Assembly: GCF_013839525.1 (NCBI RefSeq)
Contig: NZ_JACDIS010000002.1
Coordinates: 62,001 to 126,000, forward strand
Reading direction: 5' to 3'
Origin: Chthonobacter rhizosphaerae
GTDB taxonomy: Bacteria; Pseudomonadota; Alphaproteobacteria; Rhizobiales; Pleomorphomonadaceae
DNA: 64,000 nucleotides
Position 1 is the stretch's first letter. Each line of letters begins with the position of its first letter. Shown piece by piece: positions 20,703-28,930 of the stretch. Under the pieces are notes generated by a model that made no database searches, was not told the DNA's origin, and saw nothing but the letters and a program-made list of their open reading frames with translations. The translations under genes and the position numbers were made by a program.

Positions 20703-21995
20703 TCAGCGGATCGGCACCCCGATCGCCCGCGCCCTCCGCATCCGCGGCAGGGCCGGCACGAAAGCGTCCGGCTGGTTCACCCGGTCCTCGGCCACCCGGC
20801 GCACCACTTCGCGCACCGCCGCCTTGCGGCCGTCCGGGTGGTAGAACGAGCCCTTCACCTGGATCGCCGCAGCCATCAGGCGCACCAGCGCGTCGCAGAG
20901 GCCCAAGTCCACCGCGCCCGGCTCGCGCCAGAAGCCGTCCAGCGGTCCCTGGTGGGTCAGGCCGCGCACGTCGAACACCGCGATGCCGAGCACCTTCGTC
21001 GGCCGTCCCAGCCGCAGCGACTGCAGCCCCACCGTAGAGTTCACCACCAGCACGCCCTTGGCGTGGCTGAGGAGCACGCCCAGATTGCCGCCCTCGATCA
21101 GGATCACCCTGTCGGCCACCCCGTGCGCTTCGGCGATCCGCCTCACCACCTTCGGCCAGTTCTCGTAGCCGTTGTCGAGCGGATGGGTCTTGATCACCAG
21201 CCGGTCCTGGGGATCGGCGTTCGCCTTGAACGATCCGATCACCTCGTCGAGCATCATGGAAAGGTGGCGGTAGGGCGAGTTCGCCCGGATCTGGTAGTCC
21301 ATCTGCAACTGCAGGGCGACCAGGAAGAACGGCGTCCGCTCCTTCTCCAGGCCGCGCACCACCGCGTCCGCGTGGGCGAGGGCGGCCTTCGACGTGGCGA
21401 GCCGCCTCACCCAGGTCAGGTAGTCGACGATCGGGTGATAGTACTTGTCGGCGTCGTAGAACGGATAGAGGAAGCCGCAGAACACCGTCGACAGGTTATA
21501 CGTCACCTCGTACCAGGCTTCCTGGTTGAAGGTGTGCGAATAGATCTGGGCGACGCTCGCCGCCGGCACCTTGGCGGCGGCCGCGCGGATTAGGTCGGGG
21601 TCGTCCGGAAAGTGGGAGTAGACGCCCATTCCGCCCCGCTCCAGCGTCAGCCAGTCGGGCCTCAGATAGCCGAACTCCATGGCGTAGGCGCGGATGCCCA
21701 GCCGCTCCGCCAGCGCCTTCGCGGCCACGTGATAGGGGTGCCGGTCCGCGAAATAGAGGATGTCCGTCACCCCCTCGCGGGCGACGAGCGCCTCCAGCCA
21801 GGCCGACCAGCCGGACAGGCGGCCGCGATAGTCGAGCGCGCCCTTCCGCCGCCACAGCACCCGGTCGCCCATGCAGAGGTTGACCCGAAGGGTCCGGTGC
21901 CCGGCCGCCTCGAACCCGTCCGCCAGGTCCGCCCAGAAGGGCGTCGGTGGCCCTTGGAGAAAAAGCACCGTTCGGCGGCCGCCAGCCAGCGTCAT
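20703..21995 (-). CDS. rkpJ: KpsS/RkpJ-type capsule polysaccharide protein, copy 1
   Basis: 430 residues of the capsule biosynthesis KpsS/LipB family, whose E. coli members add beta-Kdo to the lipid anchor of group 2 capsules at the inner face of the inner membrane. Shared motifs are TVLFLQGPPTPF near the start, GYLRPDWLTLERGGM, LQMDYQIRANSPY, KTHPLDNGYENW and VLVVNSTVGLQS near residue 320. The start at 21,995 aligns with the paralogue and has GAGG 6 bases upstream; the frame is open to 22,082. It is divergent from the second copy, 152 bases away, so they may share a control region. It corresponds in kind to rhizobial RkpJ. Confidence 0.85.
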   Translation of the reverse strand: MTLAGGRRTVLFLQGPPTPFWADLADGFEAAGHRTLRVNLCMGDRVLWRRKGALDYRGRLSGWSAWLEALVAREGVTDILYFADRHPYHVAAKALAERLGIRAYAMEFGYLRPDWLTLERGGMGVYSHFPDDPDLIRAAAAKVPAASVAQIYSHTFNQEAWYEVTYNLSTVFCGFLYPFYDADKYYHPIVDYLTWVRRLATSKAALAHADAVVRGLEKERTPFFLVALQLQMDYQIRANSPYRHLSMMLDEVIGSFKANADPQDRLVIKTHPLDNGYENWPKVVRRIAEAHGVADRVILIEGGNLGVLLSHAKGVLVVNSTVGLQSLRLGRPTKVLGIAVFDVRGLTHQGPLDGFWREPGAVDLGLCDALVRLMAAAIQVKGSFYHPDGRKAAVREVVRRVAEDRVNQPDAFVPALPRMRRARAIGVPIR

Positions 21996-22147
21996 CCAAG
22001 CCTCTGTCCCTTGGCCGGCCGCGCGCGCCTCATCCAGGGCGACCAGTCGTCTGTCGGTAGGTTCCGCCCGGCGGGATGTCAATGGCGAGAAGCCGGCAAA
22101 TCGGCTATCACGCCGGGGCGCCTGGAAACCGCGCCAGACCGAGGCTC

Positions 22148-23449
22148 ATGACCGCTCCGCCCCGCACCGTCCTCTTCCTGCAAGGCCCCGCTTCGCCCTT
22201 CATGGCGCGGGTCGGCGCCGAGGTGGCGGCCGCCGGGCATCAGGTGCGGCGAATCAACCTCGCCGTGTCCGACGAGCTCTGCTGGCGCCTGCCCGGCGCC
22301 GTCTCGTTCCGCGGCCGGTTCGAGGACTGGCGTCCCTTCGTGGCCGATCATCTCGCGCGCGAGGGCGTCACCGATCTCGCCCTCCTCGGCGACTGCCGGG
22401 CCTATCAGGCGGTCGCCATCGAGGAGGCCCATCGGCGCGGCATCCGGGTCCACGCCGTCGAGCACGGCTACTTCCGGCCCGACTGGCTCACCGTGGAGCG
22501 GGACGGCATGTCCACCTTCTCCCACGTGCCGCGCGATCCGGACGCGATCCGCGCCCTCGCGCCCGGCTTGCCGGATCCGACCGTGGAGCCCATCGCCGAG
22601 GCGAGCTTCCTCACCTACGCGGTCTGGGACGTGATCGCCAACATCGGCAACGTGGTCCTCAACCCGGTCGCCTATTGCCACTACCGGCACCACGCCATCT
22701 ACCACCCGCTGGTGGAATACGGCGGCTGGCTCCTGAAGTTCGCGCTCGCCGGCACCGAGCGCCGGCACCGCGACCGGGTGCTGAAGGCCATGGCGGCGTC
22801 CGGCCGGCCGTTCTGGCTGGTCCCCCTCCAGCTCGCCACCGACTACCAGATCCGGGTCCACAGTCCGTTCCCGCACCTCACCGACGCCGTCCGCTGGATC
22901 GTCCGGTCCTTTGCCCGCAACGCGCCGGCCGGCGACGACCTCCTGTTCAAGATCCACCCGCTCGACAACGCGCTCGCCTTCTGGCGCCGGCGCATCGCCC
23001 GCGAGGCGCGGGCGGCCGGCGTCGAGGGCCGGGTCCACGTGATCGACGGCGGCGATCTCGACGCCCTCTTGCGGATCACCCGCGGCGTCGTCACGGTCAA
23101 CTCCACCGTCGGCATCGCGGCCCTGCGGGAGGGCGCGCCGCTGATCGCCCTCGGCAACGCCGTGTTCGACGTGCCGGGCCTCGCCTTCGAGGGGCCGCTC
23201 GCCCGCTTCTGGCGCGAGGCCCAGGCGCCGGATCCGGAGCTTGCGCGCGACTTCCTCCGTGTCCTCGCCCACACCACCCAGGTGCGCGGCGGCTTCACGG
23301 CCGAGCGCGCCATGGCGATCGGCGCGGCCAACGTGGCGGCCCGCATCCTGGAGGAAGGCGAGCGCCTGCCCCGCATCGCCCCGCAGGACCGGTCGAACCC
23401 GCCCTATCGCCGGCTTGCCGAATGGTCAGCCGAAAGGGATCTGCCATGA
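22148..23449 (+). CDS. rkpJ: KpsS/RkpJ-type capsule polysaccharide protein, copy 2
   Basis: 433 residues, clearly paralogous to the neighbouring minus-strand gene, with TVLFLQGPASPF at residues 8-19, GYFRPDWLTVERDGM, LQLATDYQIRVHSPF, KIHPLDNALAFW and VVTVNSTVGIAA. It probably transfers Kdo or a related sugar to a lipid acceptor in capsule assembly. The two copies differ enough to suggest separate roles, such as successive sugar additions, rather than a recent duplication. The stop overlaps the ATG of the SDR gene by 4 bases, so capsule and lipid-reduction functions are co-translated. In Sinorhizobium the analogous genes lie together in the rkp-1 region. Confidence 0.85.
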   Translation: MTAPPRTVLFLQGPASPFMARVGAEVAAAGHQVRRINLAVSDELCWRLPGAVSFRGRFEDWRPFVADHLAREGVTDLALLGDCRAYQAVAIEEAHRRGIRVHAVEHGYFRPDWLTVERDGMSTFSHVPRDPDAIRALAPGLPDPTVEPIAEASFLTYAVWDVIANIGNVVLNPVAYCHYRHHAIYHPLVEYGGWLLKFALAGTERRHRDRVLKAMAASGRPFWLVPLQLATDYQIRVHSPFPHLTDAVRWIVRSFARNAPAGDDLLFKIHPLDNALAFWRRRIAREARAAGVEGRVHVIDGGDLDALLRITRGVVTVNSTVGIAALREGAPLIALGNAVFDVPGLAFEGPLARFWREAQAPDPELARDFLRVLAHTTQVRGGFTAERAMAIGAANVAARILEEGERLPRIAPQDRSNPPYRRLAEWSAERDLP

Positions 23450-24234
23450 CGTCCCGCTTCTCGTCCGTGGTGCTCACCGGCGCCTCCAGCGGCATCGGTG
23501 AAGCCCTCGCCCTGGAGCTCGCCGCTCCGGGCCGGGCGCTTCTCCTCGTCGGGCGCGACGCCGAGCGCCTCGCCGCCGTCGCGGACCGCTGCCGGCGGGC
23601 CGGCGCCAACGTGGACACCGCGCTAGTGGATGTGCGCGACGCGGAAGCCCTCGCCGCCACGCTCCTCGCCTTCGACGACCGGCACCCGGTCGACCTTCTC
23701 ATCGCCAACGCCGGGGTCTCGGCCGGCCTCGCGCCGGGGCGCGGGCCGGAAGCGCCCGGGGTCAGCCGACGGCTCCTCGACATCAACTACGGCGGCATGC
23801 TCAACACGGTGGAGCCGCTTCTGCCGCGCCTCATCGCGCGGCGGGGAGGGCGCATCGCCCTCGTGTCCTCGCTGGCGGGTCTGCGCGCCCTGCCGGACAT
23901 GCCGTCCTACTCGGGCACCAAGGCGGCCGTCCGGGGCTATGGCGTGGCGCTGCGCGGCTGGCTCGCCCGCTATGGGGTCGGCGTCACCCTCGTGTACCCG
24001 GGCTTCGTCACCTCGCCCATGTCGGCCCGCCACGGCGGCGCCCGACCGTTCGAGATCAGCGCCGAGAAGGCCGCCCGGCTGATCGTCCGCCGCCTGGAGA
24101 AGGGCCGGCGCGTCATCGCCTTCCCGTTCCCGCTCGCCCTCGGCATCTTCCTCGGCAACCTCCTCCCGCCGGCCCTCTCCGACCTCACCATGAAGCCTTT
24201 CGAGGCCGACGTGGCCCCCGACGACGGGCGGTGA
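23446..24234 (+). CDS. rkpH: Short-chain dehydrogenase, RkpH-like
   Basis: A 262-residue classical-type SDR. The cofactor motif TGASSGIG lies at residues 11-18, NAG at about 88-90, and the catalytic Ser at about 141-142 (VSSLAG) with Tyr155 and Lys159 (YSGTK). A hydrophobic C-terminal stretch (FPFPLALGIFLGNLLPPAL) suggests membrane association, as in 3-ketosphinganine reductase-type SDRs. It is translationally coupled to the KpsS paralogue. RkpH of the Sinorhizobium capsule cluster is an SDR in the same company. A role in reducing a lipid-linked ketone for the capsule anchor is an inference; the substrate is unproven. Confidence 0.8.
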   Translation: MTSRFSSVVLTGASSGIGEALALELAAPGRALLLVGRDAERLAAVADRCRRAGANVDTALVDVRDAEALAATLLAFDDRHPVDLLIANAGVSAGLAPGRGPEAPGVSRRLLDINYGGMLNTVEPLLPRLIARRGGRIALVSSLAGLRALPDMPSYSGTKAAVRGYGVALRGWLARYGVGVTLVYPGFVTSPMSARHGGARPFEISAEKAARLIVRRLEKGRRVIAFPFPLALGIFLGNLLPPALSDLTMKPFEADVAPDDGR

Positions 24235-24367
24235 CGTCCTAAATCAGACAATTGGCGGCTTCCCGCGGTTCAGCTACCACTTCCCCTTTGATTGCGCGTC
24301 CGCCGGCGGGGGAGCCGGGCGGGCGAGGGCGTCGGCGGAGACCGTCGCCCTTCGGGGGGATCTTACG

Positions 24368-26869
24368 ATGGACGTTCCGTCCCTGGTTCTCGTCATGGCG
24401 GCGCTGCTCGTGGTCGTGGCGCTCACCGAGCCGATCGCGCGCGCGGTCCGGCTGCCGTCCAGCGTGGTGCTCGCCGGGTTCGGCGTCGGCGTCGGGCTGG
24501 TCGCGACGGTCCTCATCCACGGCGGCGTGGTGCCTGCGGACAACGCCACCGCGCGCTTCTTCGCCGACCTGCCGATCGGCTCGGACATCTTCATCTACGT
24601 CTTCCTGCCGACGCTGCTCTTCCATTCCGCCCTCGGCATGGACATCCACCAGCTCGCCGAGGACGGCGTGCCGGTGCTCATGCTCGCGGTCATCGCAGTC
24701 GTGGTGGCGACGCTCGCCATCGGTTTCGCCCTCTGGCCCGTCGCCGGCGTCTCCCTCGCCGCCTGCCTCCTTCTCGGCTGCATCGTGGCCACCACCGACC
24801 CGGTGGCGGTGATCGGCATCTTCAAGGACGTGGGCGCGCCCGAACGCCTCGTCCGCCTCGTGGAAGGCGAGAGCCTCCTCAACGACGCGGCCGCCATCAC
24901 CATGTTCGTGGTCTTCTCCGCGCTCCTCACCTCCACGGCGGCGGTGGACGGCACTCTGGTGGCGCTCGATTTCCTGGTCATCCCGCTCGGCGGGGCCGTG
25001 GTCGGCGTGGTGGCGGGGAGGGCGACCGCCGGCCTGATCGGGGTCGTCGGCGACAACCGCCTGGTCGAGGTCTCGCTCAGCCTCGCCTTGCCCTATCTCG
25101 CCTATGTGGTCGCCGAGCAGCTTTTCCACCTGTCTGGCGTCATCGCCGTGGTGGCCGCCGGCCTCACCCTGGCGAGCGCCGGCCCGGCGCGCATGACCCC
25201 GGAGGCCTGGCGCTACCTGAAGGACATCTGGGACCAGCTCGCCTTCTGGTTCTCCAGCCTCATCTTCCTCCTCGCCTCCATCCTGATCCCGCGCCTTCTC
25301 GGCGGCGTCGACGCCTACGACGTCCTCCTCCTCGGCGTGGTGATCGTCGCGTCCCTGGCGGCCCGCTGGATCATCCTGTTCGGCGTGTTGCCGCTCCTCA
25401 CCGCCGCGAACCTGTCGCCGCCCGTCTCCGGCGACTACCGGCTCGTCATCTTCTGGGGCGGCCTTCGCGGCGCCGCCACCCTGGCGCTCGCGCTCGCCGT
25501 CACCGAGAACGCCGCCATGCCGCCGGAAGTGGCGCGCTTCGTGGCCGTGCTCGCCACCGGCTTCACCCTGTTCACCCTCCTCGTCCAGGGGCTCACCCTC
25601 CGTCCGTTGATGCGCAGCCTCAGGCTCGACAGGCTCACCGCCGTCGATCAGGTCCTGCGCGACCGGGCGGTCGCCGTCGCCTATGCGCACGTGGCCGACC
25701 GGGTGGCCGACGTGGCGGCCCGGCATCAGCTCGACTCCGCCCCCACCGCCGATCTCGTCGAGGCCTACCGGGCGCGCGGCGCGTCCGCGCGCACCGCCGC
25801 CGAGACGACCACGCTCCTCGGCGCCGACGACCGGCTCGCGCTCGCCCTCGTGGCCGTCGCCGGGCGGGAGCGCGAGCTCGTGCTGCAGCACGCCGGGGAG
25901 GGCACCGTCAGCCAGGACCTGGTCGATCGCCTGCTTTCCCAGGCCCGCGGCTTCCTCGACGCCGCCCGGCTCAAGGGCGTCGCCGGCTACCGGGCCTTCG
26001 CCGAGAAGCGGCTCGCCTTCACCTGGCGGGACCACCTCGCCTACCGGGTGCACGCCCGGCTCGGCATCGACCGTTTCCTCGCCCGTCGCCTGGAGGACCG
26101 GTTCGAACTCCTCATGGAGACCCGCATCGTCCTCGACCAGGTGCTGCCCTTCGTCGAGCAGGACGTCACGCCCGTGTTCGGCACCGAGACCGGCGACGCC
26201 GTCCGGCGGGTCCTCGGCGAGCGCCGGACCGCGGTCAACCGCGCCATGGAGGCGCTCCGGCTCCAGTACCCGGACTACGCGGACGCCCTGGAGCGCCGCT
26301 TCCTCGCCCGGGTCGGCCTAGCCCTGGAGGCCCGGCACGTGGACTCCCTCCACGAGAACGGCCTCGTCAACGCCGAGGTGCACCGCGACCTCGCCCGCTC
26401 GATCGCGGCGGCGCAGGCGCGGACAGCCGGCCGCCTCGCCCTCGACCTCGGCCTCGACACCGCCGTCCTCGTCGCCCGCACGCCGCTCTTCGCCGACTTC
26501 ACGGCGGAGCAGCGGGCCGAGATCGCCCGGCTTCTCAAGCCGGTGGTCGTCCTTCCCGGCCAGACCTTCATCCGCCGGGGCGAGAAGGGCGAGACCGCCT
26601 ACTTCATCTCCTCCGGCGCCGTCTCGGTGGACACCGGCCGGAGCGAGATCCGGCTCGGCCGGGGGGACATCGTCGGCGAGATGGCGCTCCTCACCCGGCT
26701 GCCCCGATCCGCCACCGTCACCGCCATCGGCTACTGCTCCCTGCTCGCCCTCTCCCGGCGCGACCTCGACCAGATGCTCGCCGGGCATCCGGTCCTGGAG
26801 GCGCACATGCGCCGCGTCGCGGAGGAGCGTCGCCGCCAGAACATCGCCGCCGTCGCCGACGGACCCTGA
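24368..26869 (+). CDS. CPA1 (NhaP-like) cation:proton antiporter with C-terminal cyclic-nucleotide-binding domain
   Basis: 833 residues. Residues about 5-415 hold 12 or so membrane spans with CPA1 motifs ATTDPVAVIG (141-150) and EGESLLNDAAAI (166-177, the Asn-Asp ion site). A long cytoplasmic helical region follows (about 420-700). The last 130 residues form a cNMP-binding domain with GEKGETAYFISSG and the phosphate-binding cassette GEMALLTRLPRSATV, in which Glu771 and Arg780 are kept. It probably exchanges Na+ or K+ for H+ under cyclic-nucleotide control. It is convergent with a predicted adenylate cyclase only 105 bases away, which makes a functional link plausible. Confidence 0.9.
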   Translation: MDVPSLVLVMAALLVVVALTEPIARAVRLPSSVVLAGFGVGVGLVATVLIHGGVVPADNATARFFADLPIGSDIFIYVFLPTLLFHSALGMDIHQLAEDGVPVLMLAVIAVVVATLAIGFALWPVAGVSLAACLLLGCIVATTDPVAVIGIFKDVGAPERLVRLVEGESLLNDAAAITMFVVFSALLTSTAAVDGTLVALDFLVIPLGGAVVGVVAGRATAGLIGVVGDNRLVEVSLSLALPYLAYVVAEQLFHLSGVIAVVAAGLTLASAGPARMTPEAWRYLKDIWDQLAFWFSSLIFLLASILIPRLLGGVDAYDVLLLGVVIVASLAARWIILFGVLPLLTAANLSPPVSGDYRLVIFWGGLRGAATLALALAVTENAAMPPEVARFVAVLATGFTLFTLLVQGLTLRPLMRSLRLDRLTAVDQVLRDRAVAVAYAHVADRVADVAARHQLDSAPTADLVEAYRARGASARTAAETTTLLGADDRLALALVAVAGRERELVLQHAGEGTVSQDLVDRLLSQARGFLDAARLKGVAGYRAFAEKRLAFTWRDHLAYRVHARLGIDRFLARRLEDRFELLMETRIVLDQVLPFVEQDVTPVFGTETGDAVRRVLGERRTAVNRAMEALRLQYPDYADALERRFLARVGLALEARHVDSLHENGLVNAEVHRDLARSIAAAQARTAGRLALDLGLDTAVLVARTPLFADFTAEQRAEIARLLKPVVVLPGQTFIRRGEKGETAYFISSGAVSVDTGRSEIRLGRGDIVGEMALLTRLPRSATVTAIGYCSLLALSRRDLDQMLAGHPVLEAHMRRVAEERRRQNIAAVADGP

Positions 26870-26878
26870 TCCGGCGGC

Positions 26879-26934
26879 TGGGGATAACCTGGGGATCATA
26901 GTGGGGATAACTTCGGGGACAACTGTGGGGACAA
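26879..26934. repeat. Five 9-base iterons at 11-12-base spacing between antiporter and cyclase genes
   Basis: TGGGGATAA (26,879), TGGGGATCA (26,890), TGGGGATAA (26,902), CGGGGACAA (26,914) and TGGGGACAA (26,926) start 11, 12, 12 and 12 bases apart, about one helical turn. On the other strand they read TTATCCCCA, one base off the DnaA box TTATCCACA. They fill the gap between two convergent genes. This may be a protein-binding array; its function is unknown. Confidence 0.7.
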
Positions 26935-26974
26935 CCTGCCGATCGGTCGCCGGCCGGGGGTCGACCGGCGACGC

Positions 26975-28927
26975 TCAGCCCGTCGGGCGGCTGCGGTCGG
27001 CGAGGCGGCGGTAGAAATCCGCGAGCGCCGGGATCGCGGCCGACATGTCGGCGACACGCGGGTGTGTGGGGGGCGATTTTCCGACGACAAAGTCCGCGAT
27101 GAGGGCCTCATGCCGGGCCACATCGGCCTGTGTGGGCGCCATGTGGGCGGGGAGAACCGTCGCGATCGGAGCGCGCTCCGTGCGCCCGCGCACCGCGATC
27201 CGGTCGAGCGTCAGCACCGGCATGATCCCCGCCACACGGGCCCGCGTCTCCTCCCCGAGCACGATCGGCACGCCATAGTCCTTCGAGGCGCCTTCCAGCC
27301 GGGATGCGAGATTCACCGCATCCCCTAGGACCGTATAGTCAAATCGCGCCGTCGACCCCATGTTGCCGACCACGCAGTCGCCCGTGTTGACGCCAACGCC
27401 GACCGCGATCGAGGGCAGCGGCTGTCCCGACGGGTCCGCTTCCTGGCGCAGTTGCTCATCGAAACGCCGCGCCGCCTCCACCATCCCCAACGCCGCCTCC
27501 ACCGCATGAACCGCATGGTCCGGATCGGGCAAAGGGGCGTTCCAGAAGGCCATCACACAATCTCCGATGTACTTGTCGATTGTGCCGCCGCGCTTCAACA
27601 CCTCCTCCGAAAGCGGGTCGAGGAGGCGGTTGACGAGGGTCGTGAGGCGTTCGGGGTCATCCTTAAGTCGTTCCGCTATCGAGGTGAATCCGCGAACGTC
27701 GCAGAACAGCACGGTCAGCGTCCGCCGGTCGCCGCCGAGCTTCAGGGCGGCCGGGTCGCGGGCCAGCCGTTCAACCAGATCGGGTGCCAGGTAGTGTTCG
27801 AACGCCCGCGTCACCATCTGCCGCATCCGCCGTTCGGCCACGAAATCGCGGGCCCCCACGAGCCCGAGGGCGAGCGCGACGGTCACCATGGGCGCCGCCG
27901 GCGAGACCCAAATCCGGCCGAGGAGGAGCAGCGCCGCGCTGCCGCCGACGAGAAGCAGCGCCAGCCCGAGACCCGCCGCCACCGTGCGCCAACTCGTGCC
28001 CGTAAGCACCGACGCCGCCGCCGAAATCGCCGCCAGGGCGATCAGCAGGATCTCCGCCCAGGCCGGCACCGGCGCGATCGCGAGCCCGCGCCGGAGCGTC
28101 TCCAGAAGCGTCGCCTGCACCTCCACGCCGGAGGTCAGCTGGTTCGTCCGCGTCGTATAGGACGTCGCGAACGCATCGGCCCCGCCGGCGTCCGCCGAGG
28201 CCGCCGACTGCAGGCTGAGGCCGACCAGGACGATCTTGTCCTTCAGGAAATCAGGCGGCAGGAACGCAGCCGGATCAAGGGCTTGGTAGTAGGACACGGT
28301 CGGAATGGTCCGCGCCGGACCGAAGGCCGGAACGAGCGCCCCGGCCGGCACCGGCGGGATCTCGCCGGCGAGATCGGCGAGCCGGCGCGCGAACCCGTCC
28401 TCGTAGGGCGGCATCCGGCGGATGACGCCGTCGCCGTCGAGAAGGACGGACGCGAGACCTGCGACCGCGCCCGTCATGGTGAACTCCGGCAGCGGCTCGG
28501 TCCGCACCACGCTGGAGGCCTGCGGCTGCTCGATCAGAGTCTCGTCGGCGGCGAGCACCACGTCCGGGCCGAGCGCCGCCGCGAGCGCCACGTCGTCGGC
28601 CATGTCGGCGGACGGCTCGGCGAAGATGAGGTCGAGCCCGATCGCCTTGACGCCCGCCTCCCGCAGCGCCGCCACCAGCCGCCCGTGCATCGATCGCGGC
28701 CAGGGCCACTGTCGGCCCACGTCCGCGAAGGACGGCTCGTCGATGGCGACCACCACCACCTCGCCGGACGGATCCGGCGGGGCGGCGGTGACCAGGAGGT
28801 CGAAGATCCGCGCGTCCAGGAGACGCCAGGTCGGCACCGCCGTGAGGAGCGCCCCGACCAGGCTGGCGACCAGGGCGACGGCCGCCACCGCGGCCGCCCG
28901 CCTCCGGCCTCCGCGGGCGCCCGCCAT
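26975..28927 (-). CDS. CHASE2-domain adenylate cyclase (class III)
   Basis: 650 residues. An N-terminal span (about 11-33) leads to a periplasmic CHASE2 sensor (about 35-275, with VVVVAIDEPSFADVG). Three spans follow (about 290-360), then a cytoplasmic class III cyclase domain (about 400-580). Metal-binding Asp410 (FCDVRGF) and Asp456 (YIGDCVMAF), the purine-specifying Lys452 and Thr532 (DYTVLGD), and the transition-state Asn539/Arg543 (VNLASR) are all present, so it should be an active homodimeric adenylate cyclase. It lies 3 bases after the FecR-barrel gene and is surely co-transcribed with it. The CHASE2 ligand is unknown; the FecR protein is a natural candidate partner. Confidence 0.92.
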   Translation of the reverse strand: MAGARGGRRRAAAVAAVALVASLVGALLTAVPTWRLLDARIFDLLVTAAPPDPSGEVVVVAIDEPSFADVGRQWPWPRSMHGRLVAALREAGVKAIGLDLIFAEPSADMADDVALAAALGPDVVLAADETLIEQPQASSVVRTEPLPEFTMTGAVAGLASVLLDGDGVIRRMPPYEDGFARRLADLAGEIPPVPAGALVPAFGPARTIPTVSYYQALDPAAFLPPDFLKDKIVLVGLSLQSAASADAGGADAFATSYTTRTNQLTSGVEVQATLLETLRRGLAIAPVPAWAEILLIALAAISAAASVLTGTSWRTVAAGLGLALLLVGGSAALLLLGRIWVSPAAPMVTVALALGLVGARDFVAERRMRQMVTRAFEHYLAPDLVERLARDPAALKLGGDRRTLTVLFCDVRGFTSIAERLKDDPERLTTLVNRLLDPLSEEVLKRGGTIDKYIGDCVMAFWNAPLPDPDHAVHAVEAALGMVEAARRFDEQLRQEADPSGQPLPSIAVGVGVNTGDCVVGNMGSTARFDYTVLGDAVNLASRLEGASKDYGVPIVLGEETRARVAGIMPVLTLDRIAVRGRTERAPIATVLPAHMAPTQADVARHEALIADFVVGKSPPTHPRVADMSAAIPALADFYRRLADRSRPTG

Positions 28928-28930
28928 CGC

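Noticed and set aside
24239-26053. 604-codon minus-strand frame opposite the antiporter
   Set aside because: It is a shadow rich in Gly, Glu, Asp, His and Arg; the plus strand has clear membrane spans and CPA1 motifs.
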